64,000 bases of DNA from Vallitalea guaymasensis (GTDB taxonomy: Bacteria > Bacillota > Clostridia > Lachnospirales > Vallitaleaceae), in the NCBI RefSeq assembly GCF_018141425.1, contig NZ_CP058561.1, forward strand, positions 5,518,001-5,582,000. Direction: 5' to 3'. The stretch's first letter is position 1. Each line of letters opens with the position of its first letter. The notes beneath the pieces are model-generated. The model saw only the letters and a program-made list of their open reading frames with translations. It made no database searches and was not told the DNA's origin. Shown here in pieces: positions 25,889 through 35,255 of the stretch. The position numbers were made by a program, and so were the translations under genes.

Positions 25889-25951
25889 CCAACCAATCCT
25901 TTTTATACTGATTTTTATATTTTACATAGATTATTGCAAATATTCAATAGC

Positions 25952-27043
25952 TTATTTGAATAATTTTGCTGTTTCTTCACCTGTAAGTATACGAAGTCCA
26001 CCTTCTGCTAAGGCTATCAATTCATCTTCACCTGGAAAAACTTCAAATTCACCTAAAAAATTAATTTTCTTCCTTAATTTTTCACTGAACATCTTTGAAT
26101 AAGCAATACCTCCAGTTAGAATTATCATATCATAATCACCCATTAAAACAGTGGCCATTGCTCCTATGGCTTTTGCAACTTGATATACCATTGCTTCATA
26201 TATAAGAATTGCTTTTTCATTGCCTTTCTCTATCATCTCTTGAACAACTCTTACATCATTTACACCAAGATAACTAACTATACCACCTTTACCAGCTAAC
26301 AACTTTTTGATTTGCTGTTTGGTATATTTCCCAGAGAAACACAAATCAACCAAATCACCTGTAGGTAATTCACCTGATCGTTCTGGTGAAAATGGTCCAT
26401 CTCCATCCAGTGCGTTATTAACATCTATTACTCTTCCTTTTTTATGTGCACCAACAGATATACCTCCACCTACGTGTGCTATAATAAAATTACACTCTTC
26501 ATATCTCTTTCCTATTTTTTTAGCAGCTCTTCTAGCAACCGCCTTTTGATTAAGGGCATGGAACATACTAATTCTACTAGTACCTTCTAACCCTGTAATT
26601 CTTGCAACATCGTCCATCTCATCTACACAAGGTGGATCAACCATATATGCTTTTATGTCTAGCTCTTTAGCAATGTCATTAGCAATAAGACCTGCTAAAT
26701 TACATGCATGACCTTTTTGAATAGCACCTTCTCTTAGAGCTTCAATCAACTTATCTTCCAATAGATATGTACCACCTTCAATAGGCTTAAGAATTCCACC
26801 CCTACCTACAATAGTACTTAAACTAGATAATTCAATCTGTCTTTTTTCAAGAGCACTTATTATTGCATCTTTACGGAATGTATATTGGTCTAATATTGTA
26901 TCAAATACTTCAAGTTCTTTTGTAGAATGTCTAAGTGTTTCTTCAAATAATTGTTGCTCATTATCAAATACTGCAATCTTTGTAGAAGTTGACCCTGGAT
27001 TTATTACTAATACCCTTAATTTGCTTTCCATATTAGATACCAT
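25952..27043 (-). CDS. buk: Butyrate kinase
   Basis: It transfers phosphate from butyryl-phosphate to ADP, giving butyrate and ATP. It belongs to the ASKHA acetokinase superfamily: the phosphate-binding loop VLVINPGSTSTKIAVF is near the N-terminus, and HVGGGISVGAHKKGRVIDVNN and LTGGIAYSKMFSEKLRK are further ATP-binding blocks. RMSMFHALNQKAVARR-like text (RISMFHALNQKAVARRAAKK) is typical of Buk. The length of 363 aa is normal. The ATG at 27043 has AAGGAA almost touching it; an inner ATG at 27031 would have that site 13 bases away, so the start is uncertain by four residues. Confidence 0.93.
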   Translation of the reverse strand: MVSNMESKLRVLVINPGSTSTKIAVFDNEQQLFEETLRHSTKELEVFDTILDQYTFRKDAIISALEKRQIELSSLSTIVGRGGILKPIEGGTYLLEDKLIEALREGAIQKGHACNLAGLIANDIAKELDIKAYMVDPPCVDEMDDVARITGLEGTSRISMFHALNQKAVARRAAKKIGKRYEECNFIIAHVGGGISVGAHKKGRVIDVNNALDGDGPFSPERSGELPTGDLVDLCFSGKYTKQQIKKLLAGKGGIVSYLGVNDVRVVQEMIEKGNEKAILIYEAMVYQVAKAIGAMATVLMGDYDMIILTGGIAYSKMFSEKLRKKINFLGEFEVFPGEDELIALAEGGLRILTGEETAKLFK

Positions 27044-27415
27044 TTCCTTTCATATTTCATGTCTATAGATTAACACCATTGGACTTTTTTCTCGGTGCTC
27101 ATTTTGGTTAAATGATAACCTTTTTTTGTCAACTTTTAATAGCAATAATTCATATGTCAATTATTATACCCTATAATGTACTTTTTTTGCACTATATATT
27201 ATTGACTTTTTAGTAAGATAAAGATACTATTAAGGTAAGATTATTAAGTTAAGAAATAGGTGCTATATATTGATTATATCAATAATTAAGGAGGATTTTT
27301 TTATTATTATAAGGTATTATTTTTGAACTTTAATTTACTAAAAATTTATTAATATGAGTTCATAATATTTAGTCAAATGATTATTTAATATATTTAATAA
27401 AGAAGGCGATTGATT
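27044..27415. promoter_or_regulatory. Divergent intergenic region between buk and the AraC-GH39 regulator, with a plus-strand promoter
   Basis: The best element is a plus-strand promoter TTGACT (27212-27217), 17-bp spacer, TACTAT (27235-27240), for the AraC gene. This gives a leader of about 170 bases. Two TTGACA sequences occur on the minus strand near 27140 and 27160 but without a convincing -10. An isolated TAAGGAGGA near 27287 is not followed by a start codon. Confidence 0.45.
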
Positions 27416-29665
27416 ATGAATACGAAATTTGAAATTATTAAGCATAGTGGTAATTTACCTTTTAGTATTTTTTTACATGAGAGCAAACGTGTATATCCTA
27501 TGAATTGGCATAAAGAAATAGAAATTCTATTTGTGCTGAAAGGTTCTGTACGCGTTAAAATAAGAGATTCCAGTTACATCGTTCATCAAGACAATATTAT
27601 TCTAATAAACAGTTATGAGATGCACGAAATCACTCCCTTAGGAGACGATATAATAATCTTAGTGTTTCAACTAGACCCTTATTTCTATCAAAAATATTAT
27701 CAAGGTTTTACGGAAGTCGTTTTTCATATGAATTCGACTATGTTAAACAAAGATTCCAACACCTATAATACCATAAAAGAAAATCTAGTCATCATGATGT
27801 GGTACAGGTTAAACAAAGAAAATACATATCAGATAAAACTTTTGAAACAATCTTTAGCCCTAGTTGAATTATTGCTAAGAAATTTTAAGAAAACTATGAT
27901 TAATGAAAGAAATCATAATGACAGATCACAGCAAAGATTAATATCAATTATTGAAAATATAAATAAGAATTATAATAAAAAACTTACACTATCACAAATT
28001 GCTGAGCAAGAATACATAAGCATCCACTATCTATCCAAGTTTTTCAAAAACAGGGTTGGTATAGGGTTTAATAAGTATCTTAATCTTTTTAGGCTCAATA
28101 AATCCATGAATGATTTACTTAATTCAAATAAGATGATTATTGATATCGCTCTGGAACATGGTTTCTCCAGCGTTAAAGCTTATACAAAATTATTCAAAGA
28201 AACTTATAAAGAGACTCCTAGTGCTTTTAGGAAAAAATATTTATCGGATATATCACCCAAGAAAAAAAATACATCTGTCACCTTTAATAGCAGAACCATA
28301 TTACATAATTATATACAACTTCTGGCAAAAGATTTTTTATCAGGCAACCTTAATCAAGTATATTATCTTACTGTAAATATGCTCAATAGAAGTATAGATA
28401 CCCTTCAAAAAGAGAATATACTACAAATCAGCACCCCTAGCAATGGTATGGATACTATACTAAAAAATAGTCTTGAAGCTATAACTAACGAACTTAATAT
28501 TGATTATGTTAGATTTGGTAATATTTTTGACAAAACAATAAATTTCATGAATGAAGATAAGAGTCTGAATTGGTTTTATATAGATAATTTATTAGAACTA
28601 CTAATTAATACCGGGGTAAGACCTTTTATAAAGCTTTCTTATAATGAAAAGTTTTACACCCTAAAGCAATGGAACATTATTGTAGAAACTTTCATTAATC
28701 ATTGCCTAGAAAAATTCGGGATATATCAAGTGAGCAGCTGGAAGCTAGAGATAAGTTGTGAATCAGCTTATTATGATAAGTTTATCAATCTTTATAATAA
28801 TGTTATCAAAAAGTTGATAAACAATTATAAAGACCTTAAGATAGGCATTCTAATTAATCTAAATAAATATTTCACAGCTGAGAATGTTTTAGACAATTAT
28901 AATTTTTCTAAGCTTGACTTTATAACTATTGAGATTAACGATAAATACTATTGGAAAAATTCTAAGACAATTAATGAGATTGTGGAATGGCTGAAAAGCA
29001 GACATATCCATACATACATATATCAAAATAGAACTGTAAATGAACTATATGATACTTGTTTTATTTCTAATTATTTCGTATATAATCATTTGCATATATA
29101 TAAGAGCGCCAACTTGATTGTACCACTTATTGATCCTATGGTTAATTCTAAAATATTTAGTGGGAAAGATAGTCTATTGACTTTCAATGGTCTTAAGAAG
29201 CCCCTCTACAATACATATTATTTATTAGATAAAGTAAAAGGTGAAATTATAGACCAGGGAGAATATTATATTGTGGTTAAAAATCGTGATAGATATTATA
29301 TACTCCTGTATTATTACAGCCAGGAAATAGGTAATATGTTTAATTACAGCAAAGACCTTAATTATAATTCTTTTTCAAAAAAAACATCAAATAGTATTTC
29401 TACAATCGTTTATGTTAATTTAAAATTAACGGAAGGAGATTATAAGGTTAGGACTTATCTGTTAAATCAGGAGAATGGTTGTATCTTTAGTGAATGGCTA
29501 AACATGGGTTCGCCAATAGAAATGGATAAAGAAGATATGAACTTTCTTAAAAGCAAAGAAAACATGAGGATTAGTGTTAATAATATATATACCAAAGATT
29601 CCTTGCACCTTGAAAGTTCAATCAGGCTAAATGAAGTTAGATTGATTGAGGTAATCAAAAAATAA
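27416..29665 (+). CDS. AraC-family transcriptional regulator fused to a GH39-like C-terminal domain
   Basis: An N-terminal cupin sensor domain is at about residues 8-100 (NWHKEIEILFVLKGSVRVKI, VHQDNIILINSYEMHEI). An AraC-type double helix-turn-helix follows at about 185-285 (KLTLSQIAEQEYISIHYLSKFF, then IIDIALEHGFSSVKAYTKLFK). The remaining 450 residues resemble the TIM-barrel part of GH39 beta-xylosidases (FYIDNLLELLINTGVRPFIKLS; SWKLEISCES where GH39 enzymes have the acid/base region). Such fusions occur in Clostridia and may sense oligosaccharides. The ATG at 27416 is favoured: AAGG lies nine bases upstream, while a TTG six bases earlier is too close. It is monocistronic and transcribed opposite to its neighbours. 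Target genes are unknown. Confidence 0.85.
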   Translation: MNTKFEIIKHSGNLPFSIFLHESKRVYPMNWHKEIEILFVLKGSVRVKIRDSSYIVHQDNIILINSYEMHEITPLGDDIIILVFQLDPYFYQKYYQGFTEVVFHMNSTMLNKDSNTYNTIKENLVIMMWYRLNKENTYQIKLLKQSLALVELLLRNFKKTMINERNHNDRSQQRLISIIENINKNYNKKLTLSQIAEQEYISIHYLSKFFKNRVGIGFNKYLNLFRLNKSMNDLLNSNKMIIDIALEHGFSSVKAYTKLFKETYKETPSAFRKKYLSDISPKKKNTSVTFNSRTILHNYIQLLAKDFLSGNLNQVYYLTVNMLNRSIDTLQKENILQISTPSNGMDTILKNSLEAITNELNIDYVRFGNIFDKTINFMNEDKSLNWFYIDNLLELLINTGVRPFIKLSYNEKFYTLKQWNIIVETFINHCLEKFGIYQVSSWKLEISCESAYYDKFINLYNNVIKKLINNYKDLKIGILINLNKYFTAENVLDNYNFSKLDFITIEINDKYYWKNSKTINEIVEWLKSRHIHTYIYQNRTVNELYDTCFISNYFVYNHLHIYKSANLIVPLIDPMVNSKIFSGKDSLLTFNGLKKPLYNTYYLLDKVKGEIIDQGEYYIVVKNRDRYYILLYYYSQEIGNMFNYSKDLNYNSFSKKTSNSISTIVYVNLKLTEGDYKVRTYLLNQENGCIFSEWLNMGSPIEMDKEDMNFLKSKENMRISVNNIYTKDSLHLESSIRLNEVRLIEVIKK

Positions 29666-29671
29666 ACCAAA

Positions 29672-29713
29672 AAGGCTTTTCATAATATAATTGAATATAT
29701 TAGGAAAAGCCTT
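29672..29713. terminator. Bidirectional terminator between the AraC gene and the D,D-carboxypeptidase gene
   Basis: AAGGCTTTTC pairs with GAAAAGCCTT around a 22-base AT-rich loop (29672-29681 with 29704-29713). It lies between two convergent genes and can serve both. Confidence 0.75.
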
Positions 29714-29740
29714 ACTATTATTTGAAATATTGCTAGATTC

Positions 29741-30919
29741 TTAGTGAAAAAACATTTTTAGAATTTTACCTAGATAAAACCCTAATGTAGCTTTAGGAAC
29801 TTCATTTGCAGCTACTAGGTCAACTCTACCTACTTCTTTTTCACCGCATTTATACACTATTTCCCCTATTTTATCACCAATAGCAATAGGAGCTTCAACA
29901 AATTCTTCTACTTGAATATCATTAGTTATTTCTTGCTGCTCTTTACTATCTAAAATGCAACTGAAATCTTCAGCTCCAACACAGTCAATGCTATCAAGTG
30001 TTCCTTTTTTTACTGGAACATTAGCTAATGTCTTATCTTTTATGGCATCCTTATACATTTTGCAATTTGCAAATCCATAATCTAACATCTTCATTACTTC
30101 TCTAAAACGTTCTTTATGATTAGGGGTTGCCATTACAACAGCTATCAAATTCAAGCCATCTTTGTTGGCAGTTCCAGATAAACAGTATTTAGCTAAACTT
30201 GTAGAACCTGTTTTCAAACCAGTAGCATATTCTGGATACCATTTCAATAATTTGTTGGTACTTGTTAACTCACTTATTTCTTCTCCATCTTTTCTCTGAT
30301 GAACTATCTTATCCATCCATATTTTAGTTAAATCATATACCTGTGGATATTTAGTTGTAAGTTCTTTTGACATTATTGCAATATCATATGCACTAGTTAA
30401 ATGACCATCTGCATCAAGTCCGCATGCATTAACGAAATTAGTATCTTTCATACCTAATTCTTTTGCTTTGGCATTCATCATATTAACAAATTCGCCTTCT
30501 GTTCCGGCTATATGCTCTGCCATAGCTACTGCTGCATCGTTACCTGAAGCAACAGCGATACCTTTTGCTAATTCTTTTACTGGTTGAACTTCATTAGTTT
30601 CCAAGAAAATAGTAGATCCCCCGAAACTAGAAGCATGTTCACTTACAACTACTTCATCTTCCCATCCTATTTTACCATTCTCAAGAGCTTCATACATTAA
30701 TAGTAATGTCATGATTTTGGTTATACTTGCTGGTCTTAATCTTTCATGGGAATTTTTTTCATATAATATTTTACCTGTTGTTGGTTCCATTAATATAGCT
30801 GATTTGGCTGTTAACTCTAACTTGTCTTTTGGTTCTTCCTCAGCATGTACATATACATTAAATGTACCTCCCATAAATAAAGCTAGAGAAAGTAAATAAC
30901 AAAATATTCTTTTCTTCAT
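29741..30919 (-). CDS. dacF: D-alanyl-D-alanine carboxypeptidase, S11 family (DacF/PBP5 type)
   Basis: A second exported D,D-carboxypeptidase. A signal peptide (FCYLLSLALFMGGTFNVYVHA) is followed by SITK, SGN and KTG motifs in RPASITKIMTLLLMYEAL, GIAVASGNDAAVAMAEH and TGLKTGSTSLAKYCLSG. A PBP5-type C-terminal beta domain covers about residues 275-370, and the end FYLGKILKMFFH is a likely amphipathic membrane anchor. The length of 392 aa is normal. It follows the nucleoside genes deoB and pdp by 110 bp; in Bacillus the same linkage (drm-punA-dacF) exists, supporting the dacF label. GAAGGAGTG precedes the ATG. Confidence 0.9.
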   Translation of the reverse strand: MKKRIFCYLLSLALFMGGTFNVYVHAEEEPKDKLELTAKSAILMEPTTGKILYEKNSHERLRPASITKIMTLLLMYEALENGKIGWEDEVVVSEHASSFGGSTIFLETNEVQPVKELAKGIAVASGNDAAVAMAEHIAGTEGEFVNMMNAKAKELGMKDTNFVNACGLDADGHLTSAYDIAIMSKELTTKYPQVYDLTKIWMDKIVHQRKDGEEISELTSTNKLLKWYPEYATGLKTGSTSLAKYCLSGTANKDGLNLIAVVMATPNHKERFREVMKMLDYGFANCKMYKDAIKDKTLANVPVKKGTLDSIDCVGAEDFSCILDSKEQQEITNDIQVEEFVEAPIAIGDKIGEIVYKCGEKEVGRVDLVAANEVPKATLGFYLGKILKMFFH

Positions 30920-31029
30920 TTATTGCTCACTCCTTCTACTCACATAATCTTTTACTAAAGGAACTGCTATATATAGTTCAATTATCTTACTATTAGAGTA
31001 AGCTTTTAGAAGAAATTTATACCTTTTTT

Positions 31030-32355
31030 CTAACTGGTAATTATTCCATCTTTGGTAATTATTCCCTTAATAAATTTAGTCTCTTTTGGTTTTCCATCTG
31101 AAAACTCATATGCAGTCAAAGCTTTTTCTTTTGCAAGTTTAATTTTTTGTTGGTCGTTTCCGTGGATATATGCTAAAATATCACCTTCTGAAACTTTATC
31201 TCCTACTTTTTTCTCAATGACTATACCGACACTAAGATCAATAATACTTTCTTTTGTTTCTCGTCCACCACCAAGAATCATGGAGGCTACGCCAATCTCA
31301 TTTGCTTCAATGTGACTCACATATCCTGATCTATCTGCTTTTATTGGCTCTGTAATACTAGCTTTTTTGAATAAATCTGTATTATCAACAAACTCTTCAT
31401 TTCCACCTTGTGCACGAACCAATTCTTTTAATTTTTCAATGGCTGTACCACTACTGATTGTCTGTTCCAGTAATTTTCTTCCTTCTTCTGCTGTTTTGGT
31501 CTTTCCAGCAGCTTTAACCATGAAACTGCCAAGTGTTAAGCATAATTCAAGTAAATCCTTTGGTCCATTACCTCTTAATGTTTCTATGGCTTCTATGACT
31601 TCCAAACTATTACCGACTGCTCTTCCTAATGGTTGATCCATATCTGATATAATAGCTGCTACGTCTCTATCTAATCCTGTACCGATATTCACCATTTCCT
31701 TAGCAAGTTCAAAAGCATCTTCTTCCTTTTTCATAAATGCACCGCTACCAGTTTTAACATCTAGAACTATAGCATTTGCCCCAGAAGCAATCTTTTTACT
31801 CATAATACTACTAGCAATCAATGAAATATTATCCACTGTTGCAGTTACATCCCTAAGTGCATATAACTTTTTATCGGCAGGAGCTAAATTAGCTGTCTGA
31901 CCAGCTATTGCTATCTTAATTTTATTTACATTATTAACAAAAGTGTCTTTTTCAACTTTTGTACTAAATCCATCAAATGCTTCAAGCTTATCAATGGTTC
32001 CACCTGTATGACCTAGACCTCTACCTGACATCTTAGCAACTGGAATTCCTAATGCTGCTACCATTGGCGCAATGACTAAAGTAGTTTTATCTCCTACTCC
32101 GCCTGTACTGTGTTTATCAACTTTTATTCCATCAATATCAGATAAGTCTAGCATCTCGCCACTTTTAGCCATAGCTAGTGTCAGTACTGATGTTTCTTTC
32201 TCGTTCATACCTTTAAAATATATAGCCATCAATAGTGCAGATACTTGATAATCTGGTATTTTCCCCTCTGTATAACCATTAACAAAATATTTTATTTCAT
32301 CCTCTGAAAGCACCATACCTAATTTTTTCTTTTCTATTATATCATACATTCTCAT
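31030..32355 (-). CDS. pdp: Pyrimidine-nucleoside phosphorylase
   Basis: It cleaves thymidine, deoxyuridine or uridine with phosphate to base and (deoxy)ribose-1-phosphate. The family signature is complete: [20 protein letters not shown] (phosphate site), [19 protein letters not shown] (signature sequence of thymidine/pyrimidine phosphorylases), [12 protein letters not shown] and [14 protein letters not shown]. The C-terminal domain has GGGRETKES. The length of 441 aa is typical. It lies 66 bp after deoB, so the pentose-phosphate product can be passed to phosphopentomutase and then to deoxyribose-phosphate metabolism. Confidence 0.94.
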   Translation of the reverse strand: MRMYDIIEKKKLGMVLSEDEIKYFVNGYTEGKIPDYQVSALLMAIYFKGMNEKETSVLTLAMAKSGEMLDLSDIDGIKVDKHSTGGVGDKTTLVIAPMVAALGIPVAKMSGRGLGHTGGTIDKLEAFDGFSTKVEKDTFVNNVNKIKIAIAGQTANLAPADKKLYALRDVTATVDNISLIASSIMSKKIASGANAIVLDVKTGSGAFMKKEEDAFELAKEMVNIGTGLDRDVAAIISDMDQPLGRAVGNSLEVIEAIETLRGNGPKDLLELCLTLGSFMVKAAGKTKTAEEGRKLLEQTISSGTAIEKLKELVRAQGGNEEFVDNTDLFKKASITEPIKADRSGYVSHIEANEIGVASMILGGGRETKESIIDLSVGIVIEKKVGDKVSEGDILAYIHGNDQQKIKLAKEKALTAYEFSDGKPKETKFIKGIITKDGIITS

Positions 32356-32421
32356 GATTACATCATCCCTTCTATGACGAAAATTGGTTCATAATGTAGC
32401 AGTTAACATTTAATGAATTAA

Positions 32422-33591
32422 CTATCTTTTAATATCCTTTAAAAAACTTTCACCTATTTCAAGTTGTTTTACATCTAAAATTTCTGCTATCGTCTGTCCA
32501 ATATCTGAAAATGTTTTTCTAGTCTTTAAATCAGCATTATTCTTAAGTTCTTTTCCATAAGCCAAGAAAGGTACATATTCTCTTGAATGATCTGTACTTG
32601 GTGTTGTTGGATCACAGCCGTGATCAGCATTAATCATCAGTACATCTGTATCTTTCATGTTCTTAATAATCTCTGGAAGTCTCATATCAAACTCTTCCAA
32701 ACCTTTTGCATATCCCTCTACATTATTTCTATGTCCCCATTTAGAATCAAACTCGACTAAATTAGTAAATATTAAGCCTTTGTTATCCTTGTTCATATAT
32801 TCAATGGTTTTGTCCACACCATCCATATTATCTTTAGTATGAATAGCTTCTGTTATACCTTTACCTGAAAAGATATCTTCTATTTTACCTACTCCTATAA
32901 CATCTTTTCCACTCTGTTGTAGAATATCAAGTAAAGTATCTTTTGGTGGTACCAAAGAAAAGTCTCTTCTATTAGCAGTTCTATAAAATGATCCTGGTTC
33001 ACCTAGAAAAGGTCTAGCAATTACTCTTGCAACAGCATGTTCATTAGATAATATTTTTCTAGCCTCTCTACACATATCATACAATTTTTCTATTGGTATT
33101 ATATCTTCATGAGCTGCAATTTGAAAAACACTGTCTGCTGAAGTATAAACTATAGGACGTCCTGTTTCCATATGTTCCTTACCTAATTCCTCTAGTATTG
33201 CAGTTCCTGAAGCAGGTTTATTACCTAATATTTTTTTACCAACATACGCTTCAAATTTATCAGTGACTTCCCCAGGAAATCCATCTGGATAAGTTGGAAA
33301 CGCTATAGGAGAATAGATACCAACCATTTCCCAATGACCAATAGTTGTATCTTTTCCGTTAGATAATTCACCGATCCTACCATAAACACCTTCTGGCTCT
33401 TCTACTTTTTCTAAATTAACCATTCCTTCTATATTTGCTAGTCCAAGTTTTCTCATATTAGGCACGTCTAATTTTAGTTGTTTTGCAATATTACCTATAG
33501 TATTGCTTCCTCTGTCACCGAATTTGTCTGCATCTGGTAATTCACCCATACCTACGCTGTCTAAAATTATCCATATTACTCTGTTTATCAT
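32422..33591 (-). CDS. deoB: Phosphopentomutase
   Basis: It interconverts (deoxy)ribose-1-phosphate and 5-phosphate. It belongs to the alkaline phosphatase-like metalloenzyme superfamily: the N-terminal VIWIILDSVGMGELPDA includes the metal-binding Asp, KDTTIGHWEMVG contains the phosphorylated Thr, and the C-terminal MINADHGCDPTTPSTDHSRE carries metal-binding Asp and His residues. The length of 389 aa is standard. The AGGAGG ribosome binding site is strong. It is the first gene of the deoB-pdp-dacF run. Confidence 0.95.
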   Translation of the reverse strand: MINRVIWIILDSVGMGELPDADKFGDRGSNTIGNIAKQLKLDVPNMRKLGLANIEGMVNLEKVEEPEGVYGRIGELSNGKDTTIGHWEMVGIYSPIAFPTYPDGFPGEVTDKFEAYVGKKILGNKPASGTAILEELGKEHMETGRPIVYTSADSVFQIAAHEDIIPIEKLYDMCREARKILSNEHAVARVIARPFLGEPGSFYRTANRRDFSLVPPKDTLLDILQQSGKDVIGVGKIEDIFSGKGITEAIHTKDNMDGVDKTIEYMNKDNKGLIFTNLVEFDSKWGHRNNVEGYAKGLEEFDMRLPEIIKNMKDTDVLMINADHGCDPTTPSTDHSREYVPFLAYGKELKNNADLKTRKTFSDIGQTIAEILDVKQLEIGESFLKDIKR

Positions 33592-33908
33592 AATAAAAAC
33601 CTCCTTATTATATTAATTATAAATATTATTTAACATCTATTGTAGATATAAAATCTACTCTAAATTAATTATATAATACAGATAATGACTTATAAACGAC
33701 ACATGTCTGTTTTTTAATTAAAAAGCATATTGAGATAATACATGTTTTAGAAAACTTTAATACAAAAGAAAAAACATTGCCATAGTATATTATACCAAAT
33801 TTTTCATATATAATCATGAAAATTTTTTTAAAACTATATCATAGCAATATCCAAAGGTATTACACCACATAGTTTAAACAAATTTGTAGTAAGAAAGTTT
33901 ACTACAAT
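33592..33908. other. Upstream region of deoB, no gene; two inverted repeats
   Basis: About 320 bases without a coding region. GTAGAT-N5-ATCTAC (33642-33658) lies about 50 bp upstream of deoB and could be an operator. TGTAGTAA-N6-TTACTACA (33885-33906) is a perfect 8-bp hairpin just beside the terminator that follows. Their function is unknown. Confidence 0.4.
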
Positions 33909-33945
33909 AAAAAATGCTGGAATAAATCAAATATCCAACATTTTT
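33909..33945 (-). terminator. Terminator after the small membrane protein gene
   Basis: AAAAAATGCTGG pairs with CCAACATTTTT (one C-A mismatch), 11 bp after the stop at 33957, with a T run on the minus strand. Confidence 0.7.
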
Positions 33946-33956
33946 ATAATATAATA

Positions 33957-34160
33957 CTATTTATTTAGCAACACTATACCTATGATTGCTATAATCACAA
34001 AACATATAAATAAGAATACACTTGCTCCTTTTTCACCAAATATTCTTCTAAAATATTTTATTTTATAAGTATCCCATACTAGTTCAGGTCTTTTTACACT
34101 AACATATAAGATAAATAAAGCATAGAAAATTAATAATAGTCCAATTACGACACCCCACAC
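33957..34160 (-). CDS. Small two-span membrane protein of unknown function
   Basis: 67 residues with two hydrophobic helices (VVIGLLLIFYALFILYVSV and VFLFICFVIIAIIGIVLL) around a basic loop that contains YKIKYFRRIFGEKG. I recognise no family. The start is a GTG at 34160 with GGGGGAC about five bases upstream. It lies 79 bp downstream of the TetR regulator on the same strand and is probably co-transcribed with it, so it may be its target. An effector or membrane-stress role would be speculation. Confidence 0.7.
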   Translation of the reverse strand: MWGVVIGLLLIFYALFILYVSVKRPELVWDTYKIKYFRRIFGEKGASVFLFICFVIIAIIGIVLLNK

Positions 34161-34239
34161 AAGTAGTCCCCCATTAACCTATTTTATACATGTTTATGCC
34201 TGATATATTAAATATGTTACCTAAAAACATTATAAAAAA

Positions 34240-34845
34240 CTATCTATAGAATGCTAATCTAAGAATATCGATGTATTCATCTATTTCTGTTGATATCTTA
34301 TCAAAATCTATTAATCCATCTGTCTGGAATTTTTTTAGATTTTCATCGCCATATTTTTCAAAAGTCCATTTAATAATATTTAGAGCTTTTACTGGATCAA
34401 TATCTTCCATGAATTTTGTATAATCAATATCTTGAAAGTATATCTTTGATAATAGATTACTTACTCTCTCTTCTTTCATTATTTCTTCAACACTCTTGTA
34501 TTCTAACATAATATTGAAAAAGTGGAAAATACGTGGATATTTCCTGGATACTTTCATCTTTATCATAAAAATCTCCTTCAAACGATCAAATATGTCCATT
34601 TCTTCCCAATTGACTTTCTCATTAATTTCATTTATCATGACTTCAAAACTATAATTTATCAAGAAGTCAAATAATCCTTGTTTGTTGCTAAAATAATGAA
34701 ATAATAATCCTTTTGAAATATTAGCATTGGCTACAATATTATTAGTAGATGCTTTTTCATATCCATATTTACTAAATTCTTCCATAGCACTATTTATTAT
34801 CTTATTTTGTTTTTCTTTTTTAATCTTATTAAATGCTTCATACAT
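34240..34845 (-). CDS. TetR/AcrR-family transcriptional regulator
   Basis: A one-component repressor. The N-terminal helix-turn-helix is KIINSAMEEFSKYGYEKASTNNIVANANISKGLLFHYFSNKQGLF, the full TetR signature, at about residues 14-58. The C-terminal ligand-binding helical domain (about 140 residues) shows no recognisable ligand group. The length of 201 aa is typical. A GGAGAGG ribosome binding site precedes the ATG. A palindrome overlaps its own promoter, suggesting autoregulation. It faces away from the rubrerythrin gene. Confidence 0.92.
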   Translation of the reverse strand: MYEAFNKIKKEKQNKIINSAMEEFSKYGYEKASTNNIVANANISKGLLFHYFSNKQGLFDFLINYSFEVMINEINEKVNWEEMDIFDRLKEIFMIKMKVSRKYPRIFHFFNIMLEYKSVEEIMKEERVSNLLSKIYFQDIDYTKFMEDIDPVKALNIIKWTFEKYGDENLKKFQTDGLIDFDKISTEIDEYIDILRLAFYR

Positions 34846-34892
34846 AATTACCTCTCCTATATATCACAAAATACCTTTAACATGTTAATATA

Positions 34893-34922
34893 ATTATATA
34901 TCTATTGACCATAATAGTCAAT
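34893..34922 (-). promoter_or_regulatory. tetR-gene promoter with overlapping palindromic operator
   Basis: On the minus strand TTGACT (34921-34916), 17-bp spacer, TATAAT (34898-34893). The near-perfect palindrome ATTGACCATAATAGTCAAT (34904-34922) covers the -35 box and half of the spacer, where a bound TetR dimer would exclude polymerase. Confidence 0.7.
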
Positions 34923-34950
34923 TAAGTATATTAAAATTTACATAGTCAAA

Positions 34951-34978
34951 AGACTAGTAACCTAACGGCTACTAGTCT
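34951..34978. repeat. Inverted repeat in the tetR-rubrerythrin intergenic region
   Basis: AGACTAGTA and TACTAGTCT (9-bp perfect arms, 10-base loop). No T run follows on either strand, so a terminator is not certain. The rest of 34980-35155 holds nothing I can name. Confidence 0.45.
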
Positions 34979-35159
34979 CTATCATATATTACTTATAAAT
35001 GTCCTTTCACCCTAACCACACCTTTCATTTAAGACTTCTGTCATAAATCATGATGTAAAATGGCAAATATTCACTTACAAGTATTGCGAGTAACAATTAC
35101 TCACAAAATTATATTACCCTTACTGCAAAAAAATATTCAAATTTATTTTTTATTTTATA

Positions 35160-35187
35160 TTGACAACCAATTTTTTTATGTTATAAT
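35160..35187 (+). promoter_or_regulatory. Consensus sigma-A promoter of the rubrerythrin gene
   Basis: A perfect TTGACA (35160-35165) and perfect TATAAT (35182-35187) separated by 16 bp, about 70 bp before the start codon. This predicts a very strong promoter unless repressed. Confidence 0.85.
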
Positions 35188-35197
35188 ATTACCATAA

Positions 35198-35210
35198 GAT
35201 AATAATTATC
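35198..35210. promoter_or_regulatory. PerR/Fur-type box at the rubrerythrin promoter
   Basis: GATAATAATTATC is a perfect 6-1-6 palindrome, the core of the Fur/PerR consensus. It starts 10 bp after the -10 box, so it would cover the transcription start. A further AATTATTATC half follows at about 35218. Peroxide-responsive derepression by PerR is inferred from clostridial rubrerythrins. Confidence 0.65.
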
Positions 35211-35255
35211 CACTAACAATTATTATCAATATAAATTCCAAGGAGGATATTAGAT

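Noticed and set aside
27285-27300. Strong AAGGAGG sequence suggesting a gene start
   Set aside because: No start codon follows within usable distance and no open frame continues.
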